A stretch of 41,864 bases of DNA from positions 1 through 41,864 of the forward strand of contig SVHU01000024.1 in assembly GCA_015055625.1 (NCBI GenBank), read 5' to 3'. This document shows positions 1 through 7,798 of this stretch, in pieces; position 1 is the first letter of the stretch; the number at the start of each line of letters is the position of its first letter. Source of the DNA: Clostridiales bacterium (lineage in GTDB: Bacteria > Bacillota > Clostridia > Christensenellales > Pumilibacteraceae). The notes below the pieces were generated by a model. It saw only the letters and a program-made list of their open reading frames with translations. It was not told where the DNA came from and did not search any database. A program made the position numbers and the translations under genes.

Positions 1-388
1 TGGCTCTTTGATTTAACACTTCATTTAGATTAAAAATATCTATAATTTCATTTATTGTTTTAACATCGTTATTGTTGTATATATTTGCAAAAAACTCTAA
101 ATTCTCTTTTACTGTTAAGTTGTTTGCTACTGATGTTTCTTGAGGTGATATATCAATTATTTCTTTGATTTTATCAATCTCTTTATCTAAATTGAAATTA
201 TTTATTGTTATAGTTCCACTTGTCTTTCTTGTTAAACCACAAAGAATTTTAATGAGAGTAGTTTTTCCAGCTCCATTCACACCCAAAAGTCCAAACAATT
301 CAGCTTGTTTTATTGATAAAGAAACATTGTCTAATGCTTTTTTTGATTTATAATTTTTACAAACATTATCGATGGTTATAATATTCAT
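1..388 (-). CDS. ABC transporter ATP-binding protein (N-terminal part, cut by window edge)
   Basis: Reading leftward from an ATG at 388, the frame stays open for 129 codons to the window edge, so only the N-terminal part is present. It begins MNIITIDNVCKNYKSKKALD and carries a Walker A motif GVNGAGKTT near residue 38, followed by the Q-loop region (SPQETSVANNLTVKENL). This is the nucleotide-binding subunit of an exporter of the DrrA/CcmA/BcrA class, which powers transport from the cytoplasmic face with a separate permease, presumably further left. A ribosome site AGGAG lies just upstream (about 394-400). The AbrB-like gene ends 12 bases before this start, so the two are one leftward operon. 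The substrate cannot be told. Confidence 0.9.
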   Translation of the reverse strand, partial: MNIITIDNVCKNYKSKKALDNVSLSIKQAELFGLLGVNGAGKTTLIKILCGLTRKTSGTITINNFNLDKEIDKIKEIIDISPQETSVANNLTVKENLEFFANIYNNNDVKTINEIIDIFNLNEVLNQRA

Positions 389-400
389 ATATAACACTCC

Positions 401-610
401 TTATTGCTTTAATACTTTATCTGTTAAACTATCAATAATGTCTGCCTTTAATAGCGCAATACCTTTTTCTTTATCGCAAAGAATAATAACAGAATCTCCT
501 GGATTTATGTCAAACATAGTTCTTATTTCTTTTGGTATAACAATTTGTCCTTTTTCGCCTACTTTGCAAATACCAACAAATTTGTTTTTATCAGTTTTAT
601 TTTTTTCCAT
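401..610 (-). CDS. AbrB/SpoVT-type DNA-binding regulator
   Basis: A 69-residue protein whose central part (CKVGEKGQIVIPKEIRTMF, then INPGDSVIIL) is the swapped-hairpin AbrB/MazE/SpoVT domain, a dimeric DNA-binding fold. The TTG at 616 would also be in frame, but the ribosome site AGGAG at 617-621 touches it, whereas the ATG at 610 sits 6 bases downstream of it; I therefore use 610. It is the first gene of a leftward operon with the ABC ATPase and probably autoregulates that transporter. Stand-alone AbrB-like genes in front of ABC ATPases are common in Firmicutes; that it represses this operon is inference. Confidence 0.88.
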   Translation of the reverse strand: MEKNKTDKNKFVGICKVGEKGQIVIPKEIRTMFDINPGDSVIILCDKEKGIALLKADIIDSLTDKVLKQ

Positions 611-654
611 ACCCAACTCCTTTTTTTGTACAACAAGTTATACTTTTCATACTT

Positions 655-683
655 ATTATACTTTCGTGTAAGAGCTTTGTCAA
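655..683 (-). promoter_or_regulatory. SigA-type promoter of the abrB-ABC operon
   Basis: On the minus strand TTGACA (683-678), a 17-base spacer, and TATAAT (660-655). Both hexamers are perfect. The predicted transcript starts near 648, about 38 bases before the abrB ATG. Nothing else is recognisable between this and the rightward promoter at 850. Confidence 0.85.
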
Positions 684-849
684 CTGATTTTGATTGTAAA
701 ATTATAATTAAGGTTGTAGAATCTCAATAAGTTGTTATTTGCGTATAATCTTTATAAATTATTAAATTTAAAATGTTATATAAAACTTATTTTTAATTTA
801 TTTCACTAGTTTCAAATCTGTTAAACCTAATGCTCTTTCTTTTTTTGTA

Positions 850-878
850 TTGACATTATGATTATAGAATGTTATAAT
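850..878 (+). promoter_or_regulatory. SigA-type promoter of the GW-repeat lipoprotein
   Basis: TTGACA (850-855), 17-base spacer, TATAAT (873-878); both hexamers perfect. A ribosome site AAAGGA at about 891-896 precedes the ATG at 906. Confidence 0.85.
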
Positions 879-905
879 ATATAAATAAACTAAAGGAAAT
901 ACGGT

Positions 906-3365
906 ATGAAAAAATTTTCCACAATTATAATAGTAGCGTTGATAGTTGTTCTTTTTGGTTCTATTTTGGCGTGTTCAACTCCACCTGCAAAGAATAATGG
1001 GAACGAACAAACGGGTATATCTTTTTACGTTGATGGTAATGAGATTGCAGTGGAGCAGGCAGAGAACGGAATTGTTAAACTTCCCACAACTCCTCAAAAG
1101 GACGGATATAGGTTTGAAGGGTGGTATAACGACGACAATATAGAAGACGCAACGCACAATCTTAATAGACAATACGAAAATCAAGACGGAACGTTTGCGT
1201 ACTTATCGTCAGAGCAGGAAAAGACTGCAAGTTATTATGCTATTTTTACCCGTGTTTATAAGTATATTTTTAATACTAATGGTGGTAAAATAAAGGATTC
1301 AGATTACGTTTTGGACGACGGCAAATATTATTTGCTTTTGGCAAATGATGAAAATGAATACTTTCCCATACCTTCTAAATACGGATACAATTTTTTGGGT
1401 TGGAAAGAAAACGATAAATACGTTTACGAGTACGGAAACGGCGATCAGCTATTAGATAATAAGGGAGCAGATCGTACGTTTGAAGCAGAGTGGAAGGCTT
1501 GTAGTAGTAAACTAATCGTAAGTCAATATCTTGCTTATAACGAAAATTATAAAAATACGACCAATAGCTCTTATTACGTAGGAAGTAGAATAGAAAAATT
1601 AACAAACGAAGACGTTCAGCTAAAAGTAGAAGATATTGCCGAATATAATTTTGTTTGTTGGTACAAAAAGCCTAGTGAGTATACAACGTTGCAAGACGTA
1701 ATGAATAATTTCGACCTAAATAACGTAATTAGCATACAGAAAGAATGTACCGTCAAGATGGAAATGAATATGGAAGTAATCGCTATTTGGCATCCGTACA
1801 GATTTGCAACAAGTGGAGATACAAACGCAGGTACGTTTACGAAGTATAATCCAACTATAATGACGGAAGGTAGCCAAGTTTCGCTTTACGCCTACCCTAA
1901 GCATGGATACACATTCAAAGGCTGGTATGATGGTAGCGAACTCGTGTCTAAAGAGCTAGAATTTGTCTATGAAATGAAGCTAAAAAGCGTAGACCTTAAA
2001 GCTGAATTTTATGCAATAAATACACAGTTCAAAGTTACTAAGATTTATGCTGAAGATAGTATTTATACGTCAAACGCTACGTTTAATGGGGATATAATAA
2101 AGCCTAGCGAATATCTTCATTTAGACGGCAACGAGTACGAATTTACGGCAGTTGACGTAAGTGGATTTTTGTTTGACGGATGGTATAAAGACGGAGAACT
2201 TATTACAAATAAAAACTCTATTACTATCGTAGCGTCGAACGCTTCACAGGTTATCGAAGCTAAATTTTATATGAATAAAACGACTTTTTCAGCTAATATT
2301 CCAACGGCTACAAACCTAACTGTTCCAACTATTACGTATAAAGGTCAGAGTGTAACGGCAAGCGTAGAAGTTTTGCCAGGACATAAATTTGTTGGTTGGT
2401 ACGACGTTGTGGACGGTGATGAGAAGTTTATAACAAACGAGGAAAATCTTACCGTTGTCGTGGACGTACAAGAACATAATTACGTTGCAAAATTTACCGA
2501 AAACACGCTAACGTTATTGCAAAACAATGACCAAGCTGGCGAAATAAGCAAGGGATACAAGGTTGATTTTATAAATACTCTTAATGGAAAAGTTTTGTAT
2601 GAAACTCAGTACGTAAGCTCAAAAAATCCGTTAATTATGCCACAAATTCCATTGAGTGGAGATAGAGTTTTTAGGGGTTGGTATTTAGACGAAGCATACT
2701 TAAAACCTTTTGACTGGAGCGCTGTTATTAATAAGGATCTAACTTTATACTCAATGTGGGATACATATAATAGTGATTCTTTAAGAACAACTAGTTATAC
2801 TAAAATGGGAGAGTGGGATCTTACGTATATAGACGATACTTCGCCAAGCTCCAAACGATATTACTACTATGGCGCAACCCACAATCAGACGGTTGATATA
2901 GAGCTAGCAGGTTACCGTACGTCAAGAAGTGGATCGCATTGGCATATATATACTTACGTAAGAATTGTTAACGAAACCACGCACGGCATAGAGTTTGAAA
3001 AACTTTTGCAAGGCTGTCCTAACGATCCTATTGTTGTAAAACTAAAACTAAACGCAGGAGCTAAGTTGCGCATAGAGTTTTATTATGCAGGTGGAGAAGA
3101 CGGAATTGGACGTGATCCAATTTCGGCAACGAGCGAAATATTCAAAATTCGTATAACAGACAAAACTCCTGCAAAAGCAACAAGTGATCTAAACTGCGTG
3201 AGTGGACATTATCACACGGGTGAAAAAATTATGCTTAGCGCAAGCGTTTTCGAGGGTTACACGTTCGATGGTTGGTATATTGGAGAAGAACGAATAAGTT
3301 TTCAGCTTTCTTACGAATATACTATGATAGATGACAACGTAACAATCGAAGCTCGATTTATATAA
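906..3365 (+). CDS. Large surface lipoprotein with InlB-type (Flg_new) repeats
   Basis: An 819-residue exported protein. Residues 1-23 are a lipoprotein signal (MKK, hydrophobic core, lipobox ILAC with Cys23), so it should be lipid-anchored on the outer face of the membrane. The rest is dominated by at least eight copies of the aromatic signature G(Y/F)xFxGWY or close variants, for example GYRFEGWY (67-74), GYNFLGW (160-166), GYTFKGWY, GFLFDGWY, GHKFVGWY and a last GYTFDGWY at 784. These mark the Listeria-Bacteroides repeat (InlB B-repeat) family, small beta-grasp-like units found in surface proteins. Between the seventh and eighth copies lies a stretch of about 150 residues without repeats (near residues 620-770), rich in Tyr and possibly a separate ligand-binding domain. 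It is monocistronic, with its own promoter and terminator. The ligand is unknown. Confidence 0.88.
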   Translation: MKKFSTIIIVALIVVLFGSILACSTPPAKNNGNEQTGISFYVDGNEIAVEQAENGIVKLPTTPQKDGYRFEGWYNDDNIEDATHNLNRQYENQDGTFAYLSSEQEKTASYYAIFTRVYKYIFNTNGGKIKDSDYVLDDGKYYLLLANDENEYFPIPSKYGYNFLGWKENDKYVYEYGNGDQLLDNKGADRTFEAEWKACSSKLIVSQYLAYNENYKNTTNSSYYVGSRIEKLTNEDVQLKVEDIAEYNFVCWYKKPSEYTTLQDVMNNFDLNNVISIQKECTVKMEMNMEVIAIWHPYRFATSGDTNAGTFTKYNPTIMTEGSQVSLYAYPKHGYTFKGWYDGSELVSKELEFVYEMKLKSVDLKAEFYAINTQFKVTKIYAEDSIYTSNATFNGDIIKPSEYLHLDGNEYEFTAVDVSGFLFDGWYKDGELITNKNSITIVASNASQVIEAKFYMNKTTFSANIPTATNLTVPTITYKGQSVTASVEVLPGHKFVGWYDVVDGDEKFITNEENLTVVVDVQEHNYVAKFTENTLTLLQNNDQAGEISKGYKVDFINTLNGKVLYETQYVSSKNPLIMPQIPLSGDRVFRGWYLDEAYLKPFDWSAVINKDLTLYSMWDTYNSDSLRTTSYTKMGEWDLTYIDDTSPSSKRYYYYGATHNQTVDIELAGYRTSRSGSHWHIYTYVRIVNETTHGIEFEKLLQGCPNDPIVVKLKLNAGAKLRIEFYYAGGEDGIGRDPISATSEIFKIRITDKTPAKATSDLNCVSGHYHTGEKIMLSASVFEGYTFDGWYIGEERISFQLSYEYTMIDDNVTIEARFI

Positions 3366-3372
3366 ATTAATA

Positions 3373-3427
3373 AAAAAGAGTAGGAATATAAGGGTTTGTT
3401 CCCTTTTACTCTTACTCTTTTTGTTTT
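3373..3427 (+). terminator. Imperfect intrinsic terminator
   Basis: Just after the stop codon, an AAGAGTA...AAGGG arm faces a CCCTT...TACTCTT arm, followed by TTTTTGTTTT. The stem has internal mismatches. It may serve in both directions, since the AraC gene ends at 3448 on the other strand. Confidence 0.6.
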
Positions 3428-3447
3428 CACTAAATATATAAAAATTC

Positions 3448-4191
3448 TTATAATCCGCGTTTTTTAGAAAATTCTTTCGGTGTTTCGCCCACGTTTAACT
3501 TAAACGCTCTCGAAAAATGATAAATGCTTGCAAACCCACATTGTTCGCTAATTTCACTTACGTTTTTCAAGCCTTCTATAAGCATACGTTTTGCCATAGC
3601 AATTCTTATATTGCACAAGTATTTTTTTGGGGATACGCCATACGATTCTGTGAATTTGCGCCTAAAATAGCTTTCGCTCATGTTGCAGGCTTGTGATAGT
3701 TTTTTAATACTGAAAGAAGTTAAATGGTACTCGTTTTCTATCATACGTATTGCAGAATTGAGAGCATTATCTGTATTTTTTTGATGGGAAAGACGAGAAA
3801 TTATAGAGTAGAGAATACTCATTTTTTCGCTTTGTGGAGCATTGTGAATAAAAGCGTTTTTAAGGTCAGAACAAAGCTTATGAAACTCGGACGGTTCTGC
3901 CAGGTTAAACGATGCAAATTGGTTGTAATTTTCAAGCGGAATAAAATTAAGTACATAAAACTCACCACCCTGTAAACAACGCCACGTATATGTGGAATTT
4001 AAGGGATGAAAGAGTGCGTGGTTATAGTCCGATACGTAATCTTTACCGTTGTGCGTATAAACAAGTTTGCCACCCAAGGAAAAAGATATCGCGCAATATC
4101 TGCGAGATATAACACTATGAATTTTTCCTGTTGGCTGAAAAATAGTAAAGGCATCATCGATATTTTTGACTGTCAGTTCATCAATGTTCAT
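3448..4191 (-). CDS. AraC-family transcriptional regulator
   Basis: A 247-residue regulator. The N-terminal half (about 1-140) looks like a small cupin sensor with alternating strands (for example AISFSLGGKLVYTHNGKDYV and HALFHPLNSTYTW). The C-terminal 100 residues are a double helix-turn-helix of the AraC/XylS family: SIKKLSQACNMSESYFRRKF, then the second HTH VSEISEQCGFASIYHFSRAF with the usual ending ETPKEF. It is transcribed divergently from the SDR-SDR-AroD operon, sharing a 170-base intergenic region, and is the obvious candidate regulator of that operon, activating it in response to a small ligand bound in the cupin. The target and ligand are inferred from position only. Confidence 0.92.
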   Translation of the reverse strand: MNIDELTVKNIDDAFTIFQPTGKIHSVISRRYCAISFSLGGKLVYTHNGKDYVSDYNHALFHPLNSTYTWRCLQGGEFYVLNFIPLENYNQFASFNLAEPSEFHKLCSDLKNAFIHNAPQSEKMSILYSIISRLSHQKNTDNALNSAIRMIENEYHLTSFSIKKLSQACNMSESYFRRKFTESYGVSPKKYLCNIRIAMAKRMLIEGLKNVSEISEQCGFASIYHFSRAFKLNVGETPKEFSKKRGL

Positions 4192-4215
4192 ATGAAATCA
4201 CCTCACAATAATTGT

Positions 4216-4244
4216 AGTATAATCAGTTCTATCAAAAAAATCAA
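4216..4244 (-). promoter_or_regulatory. Likely promoter of the araC-type gene
   Basis: On the minus strand TTGATT (4244-4239), 17-base spacer, TATACT (4221-4216); each hexamer differs from consensus by one or two bases. It lies 25 bases upstream of the ATG at 4191. Confidence 0.6.
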
Positions 4245-4297
4245 TCCCTAAGAGTGTAATTGTATCGAAAATGTTAAAAATAAAAGCGATTTTGTTC

Positions 4298-4326
4298 TAG
4301 ACAAACGAATGTGAAAGTGATATAAT
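4298..4326 (+). promoter_or_regulatory. Promoter of the SDR-SDR-AroD operon
   Basis: TAGACA (4298-4303), 17-base spacer, TATAAT (4321-4326). The weak -35 fits a promoter that needs an activator such as the divergent AraC protein. A ribosome site GAAGGAGAG precedes the ATG at 4362. Confidence 0.7.
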
Positions 4327-4361
4327 ATAACAAACTTATTTTAGGATGAAGGAGAGTTATT

Positions 4362-5165
4362 ATGTTTACTTACGATTTTTCAGGTAAAACGGTGCTTGCA
4401 TCGGGCGCAGGCTCGGGAATGGGACTATTGCTTTGTGAGTGTTTCGTAAAAAACGGCGGTAATGCAGTTCTCGTTGATATAAACGAAGAAGTGCTAAAGG
4501 AAAAAGTTGATAAGATAAACGCTGAATATCCAGGACGAGCAATCGGTCTTGTTTGCGACGTAAGAAATTATGAACAGGTAGCAGACGTTTGCAAAAAGGC
4601 AGTTGAAACGTTTGGTTCTATCGACGTTGTAACTTCAATGGCAGGTGGCGCGGAAACCAGAATTTTTAATACTAGTAAAAACGGATACAAAGAGTTTTGC
4701 GATATCCCCATCGAAATATTCGATTGGAGCTTGGACGTAAACTTAAAAGGACAGTTTTATTTTGCACACGCTGCGTTCAAGTATATGAGAGAGCAAAAGA
4801 GCGGAGTTATCTTGGGTATTGGTTCAATTACTGGACACGAGGGAAGCGAAACAGCAGTGGGTTATGCAACTAGTAAGAGCGCTGTTATGAACGGTTGGGT
4901 AAAATCCGTAGCATTTGCAGGTGCAAAATACAATATTCGCTGTAACACCATAGCACCCGGCCCCGTTATGACAAGACCTGGTATGGCTAATATGAAAACG
5001 CTTATAGGAAGAGCTGCAGAGCCACAAGAGCTTGTAGATTTAATGCTTTATCTTTCCTCCGATATGTCGGCATCCATCACCGGACAATGTATTTTGATGG
5101 ACGGTGGAAGAAGCATAATGAACGATAAATACCACGGCGAGTTTGGTATGTACGATAAAAAATAA
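4362..5165 (+). CDS. SDR-family oxidoreductase (first tandem copy)
   Basis: A 267-residue classical short-chain dehydrogenase. The nucleotide-binding glycine motif SGAGSGMG is at 14-21. Asp39 at the end of the second strand (VLVDI) favours NAD(H) over NADP(H). Catalytic residues are Asn127 (DVNLKG), Ser155 (GIGSITG), Tyr168 and Lys172 (YATSK). The usual NNAG is replaced by SMAGG at 92-96. The C-terminal part has the standard NTIAPGPVMT and ends with an unusual tail after GGRSIM. It should oxidise or reduce a hydroxyl/keto group on a small substrate in the cytosol. It is the first gene of an operon with a near-identical second SDR and an AroD-like protein. The substrate is unknown; a cyclitol or carbocyclic acid would fit the third gene. 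Confidence 0.93.
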   Translation: MFTYDFSGKTVLASGAGSGMGLLLCECFVKNGGNAVLVDINEEVLKEKVDKINAEYPGRAIGLVCDVRNYEQVADVCKKAVETFGSIDVVTSMAGGAETRIFNTSKNGYKEFCDIPIEIFDWSLDVNLKGQFYFAHAAFKYMREQKSGVILGIGSITGHEGSETAVGYATSKSAVMNGWVKSVAFAGAKYNIRCNTIAPGPVMTRPGMANMKTLIGRAAEPQELVDLMLYLSSDMSASITGQCILMDGGRSIMNDKYHGEFGMYDKK

Positions 5166-5176
5166 GGTGAAAAAAT

Positions 5177-5980
5177 ATGTTTACTTATGACTTTACAGGG
5201 AAAACAGTTGTGGTATCGGGCGCAGGCTCAGGAATGGGACTTTTGCTTTGCGAGTGTTTTGTAAAAAACGGCGGTAATGCAGTTCTCGTTGATATAAACG
5301 AAGAAGTTCTAAATGAAAAAGTAGATAAAATAAACGCAGAATATCCAGGACGTGCAATAGGTCTTGTTTGCGACGTAAGAAATTACGAACAGGTGGCAAA
5401 CGTTTGCAAAAAGGCAGTTGAAACGTTTGGGGCTATTGACGTGGTTACTTCTTTGGCAGGTGGCTCGGAAACACGAATTTTCGATACTTGGCAAAACGGC
5501 TATAAAGAGTTCTGCGATATCCCCATCGAAATATTCGATTGGAGTTTGGACGTAAACTTAAAAGGACAGTTTTATTTTGCACACGCTGCGTTCAAGTATA
5601 TGAGAGAGCAACAGAGTGGAGTTATCTTGGGTATTGGCTCTATTGCAGGCCACGAAGGTAGTGATTACGCAGTAGGCTATGCAACAAGTAAGAGCGCGAT
5701 TATGAACGGTTGGCTAAAATCCGTAGCATTTGCAGGCGCAAAATACAATATTCGTTGTAACACCATAGCGCCTGGTCCCGTTATGACAAGACCGGGTATG
5801 GCTAATATGAAAACGCTTATAGGAAGAGCTGCAGAGCCACAAGAAATCGTAGATCTTATGCTTTATCTTGCGTCTGATATGTCGGAGTCTATTACGGGAC
5901 AAAGCATTTTGATAGACGGTGGAAGAAGCATAATGTTCGATAAACACCACGGCGAATTTGGAAAGTACGATAAAAAATAG
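5177..5980 (+). CDS. SDR-family oxidoreductase (second tandem copy)
   Basis: A 267-residue paralogue of the preceding gene, colinear over the entire length without gaps, with most residues identical. All core residues are kept: SGAGSGMG (14-21), Asp39, Asn127, Ser155, Tyr168 and Lys172. Differences cluster around the substrate side (for example SLAGGSETRIFDTWQNG against SMAGGAETRIFNTSKNG, and SDYAVGYATSKSAIMNGWL against SETAVGYATSKSAVMNGWV), which may mean a different substrate or stereospecificity, or a heteromer. Its ribosome site AAGGTGA lies in the 11-base gap after the first copy. Parts of the DNA are nearly identical between copies (around 4700-4825 and 5515-5640), pointing to a recent duplication or gene conversion. 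Confidence 0.93.
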   Translation: MFTYDFTGKTVVVSGAGSGMGLLLCECFVKNGGNAVLVDINEEVLNEKVDKINAEYPGRAIGLVCDVRNYEQVANVCKKAVETFGAIDVVTSLAGGSETRIFDTWQNGYKEFCDIPIEIFDWSLDVNLKGQFYFAHAAFKYMREQQSGVILGIGSIAGHEGSDYAVGYATSKSAIMNGWLKSVAFAGAKYNIRCNTIAPGPVMTRPGMANMKTLIGRAAEPQEIVDLMLYLASDMSESITGQSILIDGGRSIMFDKHHGEFGKYDKK

Positions 5981-5989
5981 GAGAAGATT

Positions 5990-6754
5990 ATGAAAAAGGC
6001 AACGTTTTTAACGTATAACAAACCTCTTCTTTGCGCAATGGTGCAAGAAGATACAATAGAAAAAATGAAGTTTGTTATTCACAACTCAATTTCGGACGGC
6101 GCGGAAGCTTTGGGCTTACAGCTGGAAGAATTGGTTCTTGAGGATAGAACTGAAGAAAAGCTTAAAGAGTTGTTTGCAACATGCAAGGGGCTTCCTACGT
6201 ATATCACGTCTTATCGCGGTAAAAACAGCGTAAATCTTAGTGATGACGAAAGAGTAGAATTATTGCTTCTTGCGGCAAAATGCGGAGCAACGCTGTGCGA
6301 TGTTATGAGCGATTTATATGATCCTCAGCCTTATGAGGTTACCGAAAACGAAGAGGCTATCAACAAGCAAAAAGAACTTATCAAAAAGCTTCATGGGCTC
6401 GGCGCAGAAGTTCTTATGTCTACGCATACTCATACGTTCTTTGACGAAGAAACCATTATCAAGATTGCAAAAAGTCAGCAAGAACGTGGAGCGGACGTAG
6501 TAAAAATCGTAAACTTCTCGCAAACGGAAGAACAGCTCATGCACAATATTAGTGTTTGCGCTAAGCTTAAAGACAACATTGATAGACCGTACTTGTTCTT
6601 AACAAACGGTGTTCACGGAAGATTTATCCGTCACGTAGGACCAACCTTGGGATGCTGTATGTATCTTTGCGTTCAGCAGTATAAGCCCGGCTATTCCACC
6701 GAGCAACCCAAGCTTACGGCAATAAAGCAAGTAAGAGATAACTTTATATTATAA
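5990..6754 (+). CDS. Type I 3-dehydroquinate dehydratase-like (AroD-fold) protein
   Basis: A 254-residue protein that reads as a divergent member of the type I dehydroquinase (beta/alpha barrel) family. The Schiff-base lysine motif is recognisable: GADVVKIVNFSQTEEQ with Lys172. The catalytic-His strand is MSTHTHTF with His146/His148, 24-26 residues before that Lys, close to the family spacing. PTYITSYRG (Arg76) matches the PxIxTxR strand, and RFIRHVGPTLG (211-221) matches the late RxxRxxGxxxGS segment. At the first active-site strand, however, the expected E-W-R-x-D pattern appears as LGLQLEEL, so the usual Glu and Arg appear to be Gly and Gln. It may dehydrate or cleave a related substrate rather than 3-dehydroquinate. 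It is the third gene of the SDR operon, 9 bases downstream; a catabolic role is inferred. Confidence 0.7.
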   Translation: MKKATFLTYNKPLLCAMVQEDTIEKMKFVIHNSISDGAEALGLQLEELVLEDRTEEKLKELFATCKGLPTYITSYRGKNSVNLSDDERVELLLLAAKCGATLCDVMSDLYDPQPYEVTENEEAINKQKELIKKLHGLGAEVLMSTHTHTFFDEETIIKIAKSQQERGADVVKIVNFSQTEEQLMHNISVCAKLKDNIDRPYLFLTNGVHGRFIRHVGPTLGCCMYLCVQQYKPGYSTEQPKLTAIKQVRDNFIL

Positions 6755-6784
6755 AATATCGATATATCTATTTTCAAATTTACT

Positions 6785-6823
6785 AAAATGCTCACGGAAC
6801 AAACTTTTCCGAGGGCATTTTTG
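6785..6823 (+). terminator. Intrinsic terminator of the SDR operon
   Basis: AAAATGC...CGGAA, a short loop, then TTCCG...GCATTTTTG. The stem has two small mismatches and ends in a T run. The inverted-repeat element at 6826 begins immediately after it. Confidence 0.75.
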
Positions 6824-6825
6824 TA

Positions 6826-7165
6826 AGGATCTGTCCCAACCTTCGGTTGATTTTCAAGCATAACGCTTGACCTAAAATGGTTTGCAGTACAAAGAAAAGC
6901 ATAAACTTTAGTGGATTATTGAATTTAGGTGAGATTTATAGCTTTTTAGTGCCCTATAAAATACTATGCGTTTTGTTCGGTTACAGATCATTATATAATA
7001 AATCGAATTTAGTAAAAGTACTTGCAAATGTTGAGTTATTGTTCTACTAAATAACAATACTGGGAGTACTATTGCGAACCGCCCTCATAATAACGCTTGT
7101 TTTTCTTGTGTTTTTCTCGTTAAAGAACACATAGTGGTAATTAAACTTTTGTTGTAACATAGCCT
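6826..7165. mobile_element. MITE-like element with imperfect terminal inverted repeats (copy 1)
   Basis: The left end (6826-6851) begins AGGATCTGTCCCAA and contains CGGTTGAT. The right end (7140-7165), read outward from the other strand, begins AGGCTATGTTACAA. These pair imperfectly with each other but match the corresponding ends of a second element at 28569-28740 well. A 29-base internal segment at 7096-7124 also matches 28672-28700 with only three differences. There is no ORF for a transposase inside, so it would be non-autonomous. The interior of this copy is longer than in copy 2 (340 against 172 bases) and otherwise looks unrelated. Confidence 0.6.
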
Positions 7166-7373
7166 CTTGTAATAACCTTACAATCTACTGAAAATTATGA
7201 AGTGTGCCAAGTGAATGAGTAGTTGAAATAGTCTAAACTGAGCAGTAAGTGCGGATATGAGAAATATTATAGCATAGTAGAATTATATAATAGTTGGAAT
7301 TATTGATATAAACCATAAAATTTAGACATAAAATCGAATTAAATACATTGGGTTTGAAAGATAACTAATGTAT
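7166..7373. other. AT-rich intergenic DNA with nothing recognised
   Basis: About 200 AT-rich bases between the inverted-repeat element and the terminator at 7374. I see no ORF with a ribosome site, no strong promoter and no RNA motif here. Confidence 0.5.
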
Positions 7374-7416
7374 AAAAAACAGATCGGTCAGTTTGTAGCT
7401 GACCGGTCTGTTTTTT
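7374..7416 (-). terminator. Strong terminator that embeds an Xre operator-like palindrome
   Basis: AAAAAACAGATCGGTCAG, a 7-base loop TTTGTAG, and CTGACCGGTCTGTTTTTT form an almost perfect 13-bp stem flanked by A and T runs on both sides, so it should work in either orientation. It lies 75 bases downstream of the leftward xre gene. Its top, GGTCAGTTTGTAGCTGACC (7386-7404), is the same palindrome as the operators at 7744-7815 and 8586-8604, with one centre change. Confidence 0.85.
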
Positions 7417-7491
7417 ATCTAAGGATAAAGTTTTTCTATTAAGTGTAATACAAACAAAATCTTAATTTTTTTATTCTTGCTATATATACTA

Positions 7492-7695
7492 TTAATAATC
7501 AGAAAGACCTAGTAAATAGTCGGCGGATACATCTAAATACTTGCACAACAAGAATAATGTTTCAATAGAAGGAAAGGTTTTTCCTGTTCTATAATCGTTA
7601 ACACACTGTTTGGATAAATTTAGAGCAAGGGCAATTTCCGTCTGTTTTTTTCCCGACTGTTTTAGAACTTCATTAAATCTTTCTTTAAATTTCAT
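7492..7695 (-). CDS. Xre/Cro-CI family repressor
   Basis: A 67-residue single-domain helix-turn-helix protein. Its HTH is clear: KKQTEIALALNLSKQCVNDYRTG, followed by FPSIETLFLLCKYLDVSADYLLGLSD, the standard HTH_3 ending. The TTG at 7701 is in frame, but the ribosome site AGGAGAG (7709-7703) is only one base from it, so the ATG at 7695 (7-base spacing) is the better start. It has no dimerisation or peptidase domain. The gene faces a four-gene rightward operon and shares with it a bidirectional promoter packed with one palindrome (GTCAGTTTATAACTGAC), so it most likely represses both its own gene and the operon. Confidence 0.92.
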   Translation of the reverse strand: MKFKERFNEVLKQSGKKQTEIALALNLSKQCVNDYRTGKTFPSIETLFLLCKYLDVSADYLLGLSDY

Positions 7696-7733
7696 ATTCA
7701 AACTCTCCTAATTTGATTTTATGTAAAAAATAT

Positions 7734-7762
7734 ATCATAGAAAGTCAGTTTATACTTGACAG
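7734..7762 (-). promoter_or_regulatory. Leftward promoter of xre
   Basis: On the minus strand CTGTCA (7762-7757), 17-base spacer, TATGAT (7739-7734). The spacer contains most of the imperfect operator at 7744-7760. The -35 hexamer overlaps the -35 of the rightward promoter on the other strand. Confidence 0.7.
7744..7760. promoter_or_regulatory. Operator O1 (imperfect palindrome)
   Basis: GTCAGTTTATACTTGAC, the same 17-mer as the two following sites but with two bases swapped in the right half. It lies mostly within the spacer of the leftward xre promoter, so binding here should block xre. Confidence 0.7.
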
Positions 7763-7784
7763 TCAGTTTATAACTGACTATAAT
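7756..7784 (+). promoter_or_regulatory. Rightward promoter of the unknown cassette; spacer is an operator
   Basis: TTGACA (7756-7761), 17-base spacer (7762-7778), TATAAT (7779-7784); both hexamers perfect. The spacer is exactly the palindrome GTCAGTTTATAACTGAC. A transcript would start near 7791 and run 130 bases to the first gene at 7923. Confidence 0.88.
7762..7778. promoter_or_regulatory. Operator O2 (palindrome with a 3-base centre)
   Basis: GTCAGTTTATAACTGAC: two perfect 7-base arms around TAT. It fills the whole spacer of the rightward promoter and is 18 bases centre-to-centre from O1. Confidence 0.82.
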
Positions 7785-7798
7785 AATAAGAGAGATTG

